Assembly (NCBI GenBank): GCA_900491605.1
Contig: UESW01005040.1
Location: 188,242 to 252,241 of the forward strand
Source of the DNA: Calamus simplicifolius
Taxonomy: Eukaryota > Streptophyta > Magnoliopsida > Arecales > Arecaceae
Length of the DNA: 64,000 nucleotides
Direction of reading: 5' to 3'
Positions 1-11,485 of this stretch are shown here, piece by piece. The notes beneath the pieces are model-generated. The model had not been told where the DNA came from and made no database searches. It was given only the letters and a program-made list of their open reading frames with translations. The translations under genes were made by a program, and so were the position numbers. Each line of letters starts with the position of its first letter. Position 1 is the stretch's first letter.

Positions 1-2300
1 GCAAGGCTAAGATTTTAGGCTTCAATCTTGAATCATGCATCCCAACATATTGGAACCTAATTATCTATTTCATGAGTGGCTTCCTTTTTTTTTTTTTTTT
101 CTAACAAAGCATCGAATGACGAAGATTCAAAGGATATGGATCAAAGCTAATACCCCTGTCATATTGCATAATTCCTAAGTATAATGGAGAATGACAATAA
201 TATACCCACATATGTTGAATTTGTTTCACCTTCCTATCTCATTGGTCATTAAGAGTGACAATCAAATTATTTTTGTTACTTATATGGAAGAATATATAGT
301 CATTTATCTTTTTTTGGTTATTATTGAAAGGAGATTATGATGGTATGTGAAGTATAGAAATCAAATAAAGGGTTTCATTTTAAAGCATGACTTTACATGC
401 CTAACTCGAAGACTATCCATTCTACATAATGAAAGGAGATAAATATATTAAGAAAAAATTGGTGATCTCACTAGTTAACAAGATAGATAAACAATAAAAT
501 ACAGTAGATATTGATAGATGCTTCTCTAATATGTTAATGATTGTAATATACAAGTTCTCTTAGATCTACTTGTAAGTTACCAATAATTTACTTTTCATAA
601 ATAAAAATCAAAGAATAACCAAATAATAATCCATAAAACAATCGATTTTAAAACACTTGTAGATGGTTGTGAATATTGAAAGCATCGAGTTTGTGAAACA
701 TTATTCATTTAAGCTTTAATTTTTAATAATTCTTACCTAAATTATCATTGACTTTTTCAATATTTTATCTTATAAAGGACATTTTAATCGTGATTATCCA
801 ATACTACTTTACTTTTCTAGATTGTGAGATATTATAGAAAATAAGGATGATCACCTAAATACTTGCTTGGATTTTTTGAATATTAATGTCTAAAAATCCA
901 AACTATTTATTTATAGTTTTAGAATGGCTCCTTAAATCTATATATTTATCAATATAGCACTTTAATATATCTATTATTAGATGCTAACACTTTAGCCATG
1001 CATGATATATGCTCAAGAGACTGTTCGTCTTTATGCTTAATATAAAATAAATTACAAATCTAATTGATTTAAAATTGTGAGTCTAAATATTTTTGTTAGG
1101 CTGCAAATAGATTAGGTCAATATATGATCCAACTTGATCTTGACCTGATACATGCTTGAAAACTCATGGGTTAAGTTAGGTTCAAAAATTGAATGAAACT
1201 TAAATTTTGAGTTATATTCAGACCTTATATTTTAAACTCAACCTAATTTGGTCCAACCTATATATCATTCATGTCTAATTAGGGTTAATAAAAAAACCAA
1301 ATTCGATCCAAATCTGATCTAGCTCAACTCATAAACCTAAATTATATAAAACTTATTTTCCTTCACTTCCATTATTTGTACCAATTCATTGAGTAAGCTC
1401 TCATCTATTTTCACTCAACAATACCTATATATTGATATTTCATTATTTATCTGAGTATATATATATATTTTTTATAATGGCTTTAAGTATCAATATATAT
1501 TTAAAAAATTATAATTTATAAATTCAGGAATAATCAATTACTTGGATAGAACTAAAAGTTTTTAAATAAAATTTAAGTTTAAGTTGAGTCTTTTTACTCT
1601 TATTAATTTTTTTGACTCTATTTAATTATTAGTTGTTAAATTTTAACTATAAAATAATACTTATATGCTTAACTCAAATTCAAACCTAACTTAATTTGAT
1701 CTTGGTTTAGAGGCAAATATTTTGAGTTAGATCCAAATGACACTTGGCCTCAAATATGCCTAAATAACTTATTTGTTTCAAATTTTTTTTATAAATTCAA
1801 TCCAACCTAATCCAATTAACAAATGGATTGTTCAAGTTTAAAATCATGATATGAATATTGTCACGCCCCAGACCCTATATCTAGAATCAAATTATAACAT
1901 TTAATACAAGATCTTATAATTCGTCCAATGGTTCTTAATACAAACCATGACTACATGCCAAAATACATAACTCAATGGGGTTACAACAAAGTACCTAAGT
2001 TTTCAAATAAAAAAAAACTAATCATACAAAATAACAGCTTGTTGATAATAGTTTTTCTTTTTAATCAGTAATAATAGTGTAGAAGTCTATGTTTTTATGT
2101 CCTCTCCTGGGATTTCATTGGATAGGCATTAGCCAAACATAGGCATGGTAAGGAACCTTGATGCTAGTTCAAGGAGATGGGTCCTTCCTTACCGTTCATT
2201 TCTATCCTAATTATCTTCAAAGTAGACAATTTAGGATAACAACAGCACTAAAGTTTTCCTTTTTTAAGGAGAAGGCTAGCTTCGCCTTGCCTTAAATGAA
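1..2300. other. AT-rich intergenic DNA, no gene seen
   Basis: No open frame of useful length and no recognisable domain. The stretch 1080-1860 is rich in variants of 'aacccaacctaat / gatccaa', a composition common in old hAT-like or other non-autonomous plant repeats, but no ends could be defined. At 1859 the string TGTCACGCCCCAGACC resembles the start of many plant LTRs; the matching end was not found, so a solo LTR here is only a suspicion. Confidence 0.5.
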
Positions 2301-2739
2301 AGGCATTGGATGCACCCAACTTTTTTGTTGTTTTTCGGCATCATTTTCAGGTGGATTGAATGGCTTGATCTTTTTGTTAAATGTGGAAACCATATGAAAG
2401 TGAAACATGGCTTAATTGCTACAGTTATTATTCACAAACCCAATCAGTTCATATGGTTATCTTTATGTTTGAACCCTTTGAACTATGGTTAATATATAAT
2501 TGCTATGCTTTCTCATGCCAGTGTAATGCATTGAGTGTGCAGAACTCTCTTCTCCTTCTTCCTTTTTCTTTTGGGTCCATCCCATGCACCATACAGCTGG
2601 TGTTTGATGCTTTTATCTGTCCATTTGACTCTTACCATTCCTGACCTTTTCAAAAATAACGGCATTAGTCCAATATAGGGCAAAAACTTCATAGCAAAAA
2701 TATTTTTCCTTTTCTTTTCTTTTTTGGTTAAAGAATATT

Positions 2740-3675
2740 TCAAGCTCTATAACTTGTGTTGGTTTGTTTGTGCATTAGTGGCTGGTTGTATGACCCTTTT
2801 GGCATATCAGTTGTATAGCTGCTACTATAGAGGTAATTCACTCTCAGAAATTTCAAATTAGTATGTATTTGATGCAGGTCAGAAGAAGTTGATGACAACA
2901 GACTGGAGTTATATTTAAAATGCTTGCTATACTCCAACAAAGTTTCCAGCGTTTGATTCTTGGATGCATCATCACAAAGATATCTTTTATGCAAGACAAA
3001 TGGAGTGACCTTTGTTTGAAGTGCTGCTTGATTCTGCAAAGTTTAAATTTTTTACTTCCCTTTGATCATCGTTTTCTTATTCAACCCATAATTTGATTTC
3101 ATCCATCATAATTTATTTCCTCTTTTTCTTTAATATTAATGAAGAAGCATAACAATCCAGCTAGCGTATGCTGATAACTTTACTAATGATTTGCTAAAAA
3201 GACAGGCTTGGAAACTTAATCCTAGAAAGCATCAAGGTGGGATCCTCCCATTATTGTGTGAATGAATGAATTGTTCAACCTTCTTTTGCTAGATAACCAT
3301 ATTTTCTTACTCCTCTTCATATCTCCTGCAACATTTGAAATTGAGTTATGGATGTTGACATGGTTGAGTAGCATTCAGCTTTCCTTGCTCCTTATCAATG
3401 CTGGCAATTGCTTCGTAGAGTACTGAATTAGTCACTGATGAACCCGAGGCTACATGGAAAGAATTGTGCAGTAAACTAGATAATAATGACACTGACAATT
3501 TTCTTCTTTGTTTAATTTCACAATCTACAGAATCTATCTTCTCAGTCAAATATTTATGGTTGCAAGCAACATGGATCAAAGCATCTTTTCTACCAATATG
3601 TTTAGAGATTTTTTTTTTGCAGCACAGAAGCAAAATCCTTCGAGTCATTGTCTGACATTCTGCAGACAGAAGCAA
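2740..3675 (-). other. exon-like open stretches of an unidentified gene or gene relic
   Basis: Two minus-strand open stretches (3346-3675, about 109 codons, and 2740-3039, about 99 codons) have protein-like composition, for example the run HIGRKDALIHVACNHKYLTE. At about 3609-3620 a run of ten A on the minus strand separates two coherent frames (SDNDSKDFASVLQKK and ISKHIGRKDALIH), which suggests a homopolymer frameshift. I do not recognise the family. They could be exons of one decayed gene; splice sites were not convincingly defined. The surrounding 2300-4800 otherwise holds nothing I can assign. Confidence 0.25.
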
Positions 3676-4297
3676 CAGACCTGAATAGAACTAGGCTATG
3701 ACTTAAAGCTCCTTTTTGGTTTCCATCAGATATGTGCTCGGCATCACATGCACAGATAAAAGTATCAGTTCAATACACAGCATTTCCCTTGTCATGCCAA
3801 AATATACCAAGACAACAGCCAGTGCTTTCTAAGCTTGCTTTTATTGTACCACTTTTAGGAATAATTATGCAGCTAGATAAAAATAAAAGGTGGGGGCAAC
3901 TGAAGGAAAAGCTTGCATACACCTTTGGTTGACACGAGCAAGATGAATAGAACTTTCATTCTCTGAAGAGGGAAATCAAATTAACAACAAAATAAAGTCT
4001 GAAATCAAATGCATCAATATTTAGTTTTCGTTGCCTAGGAAATATACCTGAAACCAATTGTAGGTGATGGTGTCATAGAAGAATTTTAGCTAGAATTCTT
4101 TTAAAGGTAATGAACCCATAAAATGGTTTGTGATAGTTCCTCCACTGTAAACCTGTTTCAGTGACGATGAAGGCGGCAACAACAAGGTTAACAACCACCA
4201 AAGCACTTCACAATAAGGGGATAGAACTCATTCTTCCCATTGCATGTATAATGTGAGTTGTTTATGCTGAGCAGATTTTGCTCCCCATGCCCGTGCG

Positions 4298-4317
4298 CCC
4301 CCCCCCCCCCCCCCCCC
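4298..4317 (+). repeat. poly-C homopolymer run
   Basis: Twenty consecutive C in AT-rich surroundings, followed by TCC. It is a simple-sequence tract with no other visible function and is a likely place for sequencing or assembly length error. Confidence 0.8.
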
Positions 4318-5004
4318 TCCTTTCTCAACCACAGCCATTACTATTGCTGGAGCTCTCCAACTACCTCTGATTTTAGAGATTTAATCATAGGCCCATAAAA
4401 TTCCTGAAAAAATACAGATTATCAAATGATAATACATCAAAATACTTCAACCCACAGGTGAAATAGGTGAAAAAAACAAGAAACAAAGCAAAATGTATTA
4501 GGGAGAAATATGTGAATGACATCATTTAATAAAATGAACATTTAATAAAATCATGAAGAGATCAGGAAGATGAACATTTTTATATGCTTTTGCTTCGGCT
4601 CCAAGAGATCAGGAAGATGAACATTTAATAAAATCATGCTTCACAAATGACCCCTTTGTTTCATAAGTTAGCACCTTCCCCACTTTACCTGCTTCATTTT
4701 TTTTCATGTGCGAATATCAAAGTTGAATTAAATTTCTCCAATAAAGAGGCCCAATTGATCCTCCCATTAACCTCTGCATATGGGCCTGCAATCCTTTCTT
4801 ATCAACAAAAAGAATGTTTGTCTGCTCATGGGTTAAACAACCATGTGAAGCTTTGAAAGTCGTGCGTCCCGAGCAGAGCTTCTCTGTTTGGACGGTCTTT
4901 AAGATTCGTGCTCCTGACTTCGTCTTCTCCGTTCTCCGGCGATCCTGCGTCTTCTCCGGCTGTCTTCCATTTGAATTGTTCCTGCTACTGTCCTCTTCTC
5001 TCCC

Positions 5005-6844
5005 ATGGCCTCCGATGGGGTGTCTGCTGGGAGGGCTTCCGGGAGCAAGACGATGGGTTCCGGTCATGGTGGGGCGTCTTCTCCTGCTTCGGACGCTGCT
5101 TTCCCCTTGGGCTCGTCGAAGACGGGTGGTCAGTGGAGCCGACCACCCTTAGGTCGCTATGGATGGGATGCTCCTTCCCCTTCTCCGGCGGAGGTTGAAG
5201 AACTGATCCGGCTCTTCCCGGAGGTCATCCAGGTCCCGATCTCTTCCCTGGAGTGCAAGGCCAGCTCGTGGGGAGCGAAGGCGGTGCTGGCTCGCTCTCT
5301 CTCTCGGTGGGTGCCGCCGGAGGCTATTATGCGTGAGCTGCATCATGCTGGGCTGCCGAGAGAAATCGAGGTGGTTCCCCTGGCTCACCGGCATTACCTC
5401 ATCCGGTTCTCCGATCCCACCTCTAAAAGCCGAATCCTTGAGAGGCCTTGGGTGATCAACGGGCAGATTCTTGCGGTGATGGATTGGAAGCCGGAATTCA
5501 TCCCAGCGGAAGACTCTTTGCTGTAGGCTCTGGTTTGGATCCGGCTTCCTCTGCTTCCGATGGAGTTCTGGGCGGATGATTCCCTCTCTTCCATTCTCTC
5601 GGTGGCGGGGGAATTTCTGTTCTCCGACGAGGCTACCAAAGCTCGGATGCGGGGAGGGTTTGCTCGGGCTTGCGTTCGAGTGGATCTGGGTCTTCCCCTC
5701 CGGCCAGGGGCCAGGATTCGTGGATTCGGCGCCCCCTTCTGGCAGCAGTTCTCGGTTGAGAATTTGGAGGATATTTGCCATCGCTGTGCTTCCCTGCATC
5801 TCTCTGGTCCATGCAAGCCAGCGGGTCTATCGGATTCTTCGTCTTCTGCTCCTCCGTTTGGTCCCTGGATGGCTGCAGTTCGGCGTCGACGACCTCCTCC
5901 GGCGCAGCCCTGTTTCTGCTCCTGTGTCTAAGGACGGATGGACTGTGCCGAAGAAGTTCGCCCGTCAGCTTCATTCTTCCTCTGGATCCTCCGTGCCATC
6001 TTCTGGGCTGAAGATTGGGCGGGGTGTGTCGGCCGCTGTTGAGTCGCTTGCGGCGGTGACTCGGAAGCCGGCGTTGAAGCCCTCGGCAGCGTCTTCCTCC
6101 CTGGTTCAAGTCCCTATGCTGCTCGGTCATGGAATCCAGGAAGACTCAAGGCATTGCTCGAGCGTGCCGGTTGGCACTGTAGCCCAGTATCAGAACTCAG
6201 TGCTTCAGAGTTCAGAAGCAAATGGAATTCATTCTCTAATTCCTAATGTGCAATCCTCTTTGGATGAAGGTGATAAAGCAATTAAATTTCCAAAGTTGGG
6301 CCTTGTGGTCAGTGCTAGTAAAGACCCCGTCTCGGGGCCTTCTAAGCGGGCCCGTCCAGTGGAGCCATCGTCTACCAGAATGCCATCCCACTCTTCCAAA
6401 GCCAAAGGCAAGGCCGCTCTTTCTGGTAGAGGTGGGGACAATGTAGCCTTCAAGTTTGCGGCTTCCTCGGTGGGTGGTCGGGTGTCATCGGCCCAGTTTG
6501 GCCCAGGGGCTAAGAAGGCTCGAGGTCGGGTAGAGGCCTTTTCGGGGTTAGCTTCTGAGTCTTCTGAGCCGACCCAATTAGAGTCCAGTACTCACTTATC
6601 AGCGGTTCATCTGCTGAAGGAGGCTATTCATGTATCTGCATCAGCGGGCTTGACGGACTCAGGCCAGATACTTGATTGTGTGGAAACGGGATCCCGGAAT
6701 TGTCCTAAGGAGATCCCAGGCGCTACGGAGGTCCTGATGGAATCAACCCAGGCTGTTGTTTGCAAAGGCCCGGGAGATTTGGACTGTTCCGTGGAGATGT
6801 CAGGGGTGTTGGTTGGGGAGTCCTCTAATCCAGCCTTACCATGA
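5005..6844 (+). pseudogene. L1 ORF1: DUF4283-type RNA-binding protein, broken
   Basis: Nucleic-acid binding protein of the LINE. The DUF4283-like part spans roughly 5160-5810, with the segments HRHYLIRFSD and ERPWVINGQILAVMDWKPEF followed by VWIRLPLLPMEFW. An in-frame TAG at 5524-5526 interrupts the domain; the same frame continues to 5931. A degenerate zinc knuckle (CHRCASLHLSGPC, spacing CX2CX3HX4C, one residue short of the usual CX2CX4HX4C) lies at about 5776-5815. A frame change between about 5870 and 5930 leads into a long Ser/Pro/Lys-rich tail that is open to 6844. The start at 5005 is the first ATG in the domain frame. The stop overlaps the ORF2 start as ATGA. Confidence 0.8.
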
Positions 6845-9800
6845 AGATTCTTATATGGAATGTGCGAGGAGCACTGAAACCATCGTTTCGCTCCTCATTT
6901 GGGAGGCTTATGCAGCTTCACTCTTTTGACATTTGCATCTTGCTGGAAACTTGGCTTTCTGGGGCTAGTCTGGCCCGTTTTCGAAAACAGATTGCTCGAG
7001 CTTGGACTTCGTATGCTGTTGAGTCCATTGGTCTTTCGGGGGGTATTGTTGCTTTATGGAGGAATGATAATATCAGAGTTGATGCTTTTCACAGATGTGG
7101 GCAGCAGGTTGCGCTGGTCATCTCTGAGGGAAGTGCCAGCCCTTGGCTCCTGTCCGGAGTTTATGCCAGTACTGATCTCCGGGAGCGTCGGGTGTTGTGG
7201 TCTGAGACTCAGAATCTTCTTGACCAGGGGTTCCCCTCCCTTATTGCTGGAGACTTCAACTGTATCTTGAGTGCCGCAGAAAAGAAAGGTGGTCGGGCTT
7301 CCCATGGCTCTATGGGCCGGTCTGAGTTCAGGGACTTTATTTCTTGTGCTGGTCTGTTGGATTTGGGTTATCAGGGCTCTCAGTTTACATGGTGCAACAA
7401 CCGGCAGGGATCAGCTAGAGTCTGGGAAAGATTGGACAGGGCCTTGGCCTCTTCTAGCTGGCTCCAGCTTTATCCCTCTGCTACTGTCACTCACTTGTCT
7501 AGAATTGCCTCTGACCACTGCCCTCTCTTTATCTCTACCGATATCACCTCTCAGCGGCATAGGCAGTTCAGATTCGAGAAATTTTGGACCTCATATCCTG
7601 CTGCTCGCTCCATCATCTCTCAGGTCTGGCAGTTACCAGTCAGAGGTAATGCCATTTATCGGCTTTCCAGAAGGCTTGCCCTTGCTAGACGTCGCCTCTC
7701 TAGATGGCATAGATTGGAGGTTGGGGATATTGACAGACAGGTGGAGCTGGTTGAGTCTACTATCTCTTCTCTTCAGGCGAAAGAGGACCTGGCGGGTTCT
7801 CTTTCTTGTGAGGACCTTTCGTCCCTGCGATCGAGTCTGGCGCTCCACCACTCTCTTCTGCTGCAGCAGGAGACCTTTTGGCGCCAGCGGTCCCGTATCC
7901 AGTGGATTCAGGAGGGGGACTGTAATACAAGATTTTTCCATCAGGCCACTCAGAAACGCAGGGCGAGGAACCGCATTAGGCATATAACTGATGAGGACGG
8001 TCAGCTCCAGGTGGATGATCATGTGATTCGTGCTCAGCTCTTTAATTTCTTTCATAGTAGGTGGACTGAGCAACCTGGTTCCGGAGTCCCTGTTCATCCT
8101 ATTCTGTCTCTCAACACTGTCTCTATTGCTGAGAACGTCTCTCTGACTCGGCCTGTCACTACGGAGGATATTCGGCTGGCTTTATGGGATCTTGGTGCTG
8201 ATAAGGCCCCTGGGCCGGATGGCTTTCCTTCGTTTTTCTTTCGTCAGTATTGGGATATTCTGGGAGAGGATTTAGCTCAGGCAATCAAGCTTGTCTTTCA
8301 TCGTAAATCTATCCCCTCTGAATGGAATTGTACATTCATTACCTTGGTTCCTAAGAGGACGGACGCTTCTAGCCCTCAGCACTTCGGCCTATCAGTTTAT
8401 GCACTACCTTATATAAGGTTTGTGCTCGTCTCCTGGTTATGAGGTTGTGTTGGGTTATTCCTCGCCTTATCTCTCCGGAGCAGGGGGCTTTCCTCAGAGG
8501 GCGCAGTATCACTGATAATGCTTTATTAGCGCAGGAGTTCATGCATGACCTGCGTCGGTCTTCTGGTAGTCAGGGGCTTATGGCCATTAAGCTTGATATG
8601 GAGAGAGCTTATGACAGAGTTAACTGGGAATTCTTGCGTCACTCTCTTCAGTTGTTTGGGATCCACCAGCTATTTATTGACTGGATCATGGCCTGCATTC
8701 AGAGTCCGTCTTTCTCCATCCTCATCAATGGAGACCGGACTGATTATTTCATTCTAAGGTTGGGCTGAGACAAGGTTGTCCCCTATCCCCGTTTCTCTTT
8801 GTTATAGCGGCCGATTCTTTATCTCGGGCTCTTCGTCAGGCTCAGCAGGACAATGCTCTACATCCTTACCGAGCTGGATCCCAAGGTCCCTCGATCTCTC
8901 ATCTGCTTTTTGCTGACGATTGCATCTTCCTGGGCAGGGCTACTGTGGCCAATGCGACCATGTTTGCTTCCATTCTTCATGATTATTGTTCTGCCTCTGG
9001 TCAGAAAGTTAATAATGCTAAATCTGTTATTTGTTTTAGTCCGCGGGTGACCTCTTCTCGGAAGGATACTATCAAGCAGATCATGGGGATTTCTGTGCAG
9101 TCTGAGTGCCTCTTCTATCTGGGTATTCCTATTACTGGCAGAAGACCTAAGATCTCGGACTTTAGTAAGCTCGAGTCGAGGATTCGTGCTCGGCTGGAGG
9201 GGTGGCAGGTCACTGGGCTATCTATGATGGCGAGGATCACTCTTATTCGATCAGTGCTCACATCTCTTCCTCTCTATCTCTTATCTAATGCTGCTGTCCC
9301 TTTGACTTGTCTGAGGAGGATTGAGCGTTATTTCAGGGATTTTCTCTGGGGTTCGTCCCAGGATGGTCATGGTGTTCATCTTTTAGCCTGGGATTGTGTC
9401 TGTCTGCCGCTTTCGAGGGAGGCCTTGGGATCCAGTCATTGACTGCTCGGAAGGAGGCCTTGATTGCTAGGCATGCTACTCGTTTTTTGCTTGATCCGCA
9501 CTGTATGTGGAGCTCCTTTATGCGTGGCAAGTATGGGGAGTGGACTCCTTCCACTAACCTGCAGTCTCTTCGGGGTCACTCTTTTTTCTGGAAAGAGGTT
9601 TGCTCTCATGCTCCGGACATCCTTTATAGTATCTCCTGGATTCTTGGCAATGGTGCTTCTGTGGACGTTGCTTATGATTCTTGGATCGTTGACCTTCCTT
9701 TGTCTCGATGGCCTACTTTCGTCAGCACTGATATTCCTCTTGATATGCGAGTTAGTGACCTCACGGTGCCGGATCATTCCTCATGGTCTATTCCTCTGTT

Positions 9801-10983
9801 ATCCCGCTTCTTTGGCGAGGAGCTTATACGACGTATAGCTGCTATCCCTCTTTCTCCTGGGCACTCCCCCGACATCAGGGTTTGGAGGCGGTCCGGTACT
9901 CCGAGTGCTCCCATCAGGGACATCATCAAGATTTACCGAGCTTCATCCCGACCGCTAACAGACATGACTTGGATTTGGCATCTTCCCATTCATCCCAGGG
10001 TTCGTCTTTTCTATGGAAGATTGCTCGGAATTGTCTCACTACTTGCTCGGTTCTTTCTAGACGTGGCATGGGCATTCAGCCTACGTGTCCGATATGCGGT
10101 ATTGAGGAGGAGGCGGTGGATCACGCCATCTTCACTTGTCTCAGAGCTCACCACATTTGGGAGATCGCTAGTGTCAAGCCTTGGGCTGTCGCCTCTTCTT
10201 CTCTTTCATTATCTTTCTTGGACTTGATCAGGCAGGATGTTAGGAGAGGGTGCAGTAAGCAGGGCGCGACGAGGGCCTACATTGCTTATCAGATTTGGTT
10301 ATCTCGGAACCGGATTGTCTTCACTCAGGAGCCTTCTCCGTCTTTTAGGGTTGTTCGGACTGCTGTGTCCCTATCTACTGAGTATACTTCCCATCGTCTT
10401 GGTTGTGATTTTGATAGCCCTGGCCTCTGGGATTCCCATGCTGCCCCGGCAGCGCACCGGAGAACGGTCTTTATTTCTTGGGAACCCCCCCTCCAGGGTT
10501 TATCAAAATCAACTTTGATGGGAGTGTCCGAGGCAGATCTGCCGGATCGGGTTATGTCATTCGGGATCCTGTCGGTACTATGATTGCTGCTGGGGATTTG
10601 GACACCTCGATTCGTCAGTGCCGCTTGCAGAGCTTTATGCTGCCTGGGCTGGAGTCTCCTTTGCTATACGCAGTCTCCATGCCCGTCGTCTTATTCTTGA
10701 GGATGATGCTCTCACGGTGATTCGATGGCTTCGCCAGGATTATTGTGCGCAGTCGCCCACCAACCCTTTGATCTCTGATATTCGCTCTCTCCTTCAGGGG
10801 GTTCACAGTATACAGATCAGCCATATCTTCAGGGAAGCCAACTCAGCGGCTGACTGGATTGCCGCTAGAGTTGCTGATCATTCTGGATTCTGGTGCTGGA
10901 AGCCCGGTGAATGGTGTCATCCTGGTCTGAACTTAATATTGTATTCTGATAGTGTGGGTCTGAGTCACCCTAGAGTGGTGTGA
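6841..10983 (+). pseudogene. L1 ORF2: endonuclease-reverse transcriptase-RNase H, broken
   Basis: The first segment (6841-8442, 533 codons) starts with an AP-endonuclease domain: NVRG near residue 8, an ETW motif, GDFN near residue 140, WERLDRA, and SDHCPL. The reverse transcriptase begins with DKAPGPDGFPSFFF. A frame change near 8385 moves on to 8439-8768 (GAFLRGRSITDNALL, LDMERAYDRVNWEFLR), another near 8760 to GLRQGCPLSPF and the catalytic FADD at about 8910. Further shifts occur near 9405, near 10010 (into a zf-RVT-like CPICGIEEEAVDH segment), near 10490 into an RNase H domain (FIKINFDGSVRG) and near 10620 (LAELYAAWAGV). Every expected domain is present in order, so this is a once full-length plant L1 pol with about six frameshifts. 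Confidence 0.9.
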
Positions 10984-10997
10984 TTCCCGTTTGTACC

Positions 10998-11010
10998 AAA
11001 AAAAAAAAAA
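10998..11010 (+). other. poly(A) tail of the L1 LINE
   Basis: Thirteen A follow the 3' untranslated TGATTCCCGTTTGTACC and directly abut the right target-site copy. This marks the 3' end of the retrotransposed transcript. Confidence 0.85.
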
Positions 11011-11211
11011 ACCATGTGAACCATTCCTTGCCTGTTAACAAAGTTCAGAGGCCATATTGCTAACTCAGCTTGAATTGATTTCACCGGTTCTCTAATTGCA
11101 TTTATAATCCTTGGCATTATAACTGAGTTTTTTCAATTTCATAGCAAAAGCTGAAACATTGCTTAACAATACAACCACATTAATGCATCGATACAATAAC
11201 AGATGGGTTGG

Positions 11212-11485
11212 TGATACAACATGACGATTCAAAGGCGAGTTAATCGACAAAAATTAAACTCAAGGATCAAACAAATAAACTGAAACAATCTGGATTAAAA
11301 CACTCTTTATTGATGAAAAAAATTCTGCTAAAAATATTTTTTTACTAATATTTCCAAAGCTATTTTTCACAATAAATTAGAGGATATATATATATCACAA
11401 TCTTAATCCTAATTTGGGCATTAAACCTGATACAAAATTATATTAGGAATATAATTAAATCCGATGCAAAATCATATTAGAAATA
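11212..11485 (-). repeat. gypsy left LTR, first segment
   Basis: Aligns by eye with the start of the right LTR: shared blocks include AAACTGAARCAATCT, CCTAATTTGGGCATTAAAC and AATTAAATCCGAT. The alignment stops near 11485, where the RTE LINE begins. Confidence 0.75.

Larger units (their letters stand above)
4850..11010 (+). mobile_element. L1-type LINE retrotransposon, full length, inactive
   Basis: A 6.16-kb non-LTR element with a GC-rich 5' untranslated leader (4850-5004), ORF1 (5005-6844), ORF2 (6841-10983) and a poly(A) tail of 13 A ending at 11010. It is flanked by an 11-bp target duplication. ORF2 carries endonuclease, reverse transcriptase, a C-terminal zinc-binding segment and RNase H in the order known for plant L1 elements. 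At least one stop and seven frame changes break the two ORFs, so it cannot move by itself. The GC content and codon use differ sharply from the AT-rich flanks. Confidence 0.93.
4839..11020. other. target-site duplication flanking the L1 LINE
   Basis: The 11-mer AACCATGTGAA occurs at 4839-4849 immediately before the element and at 11010-11020 immediately after the poly(A) tail, partly overlapping the last A. This is the expected signature of target-primed reverse transcription and fixes both ends of the insertion. Confidence 0.85.

Noticed and set aside
5149..6130. Minus-strand ORFs of 140-216 codons over LINE ORF1
   Set aside because: Antisense of GC-rich ORF1; no homology, while the plus strand has DUF4283-type features.
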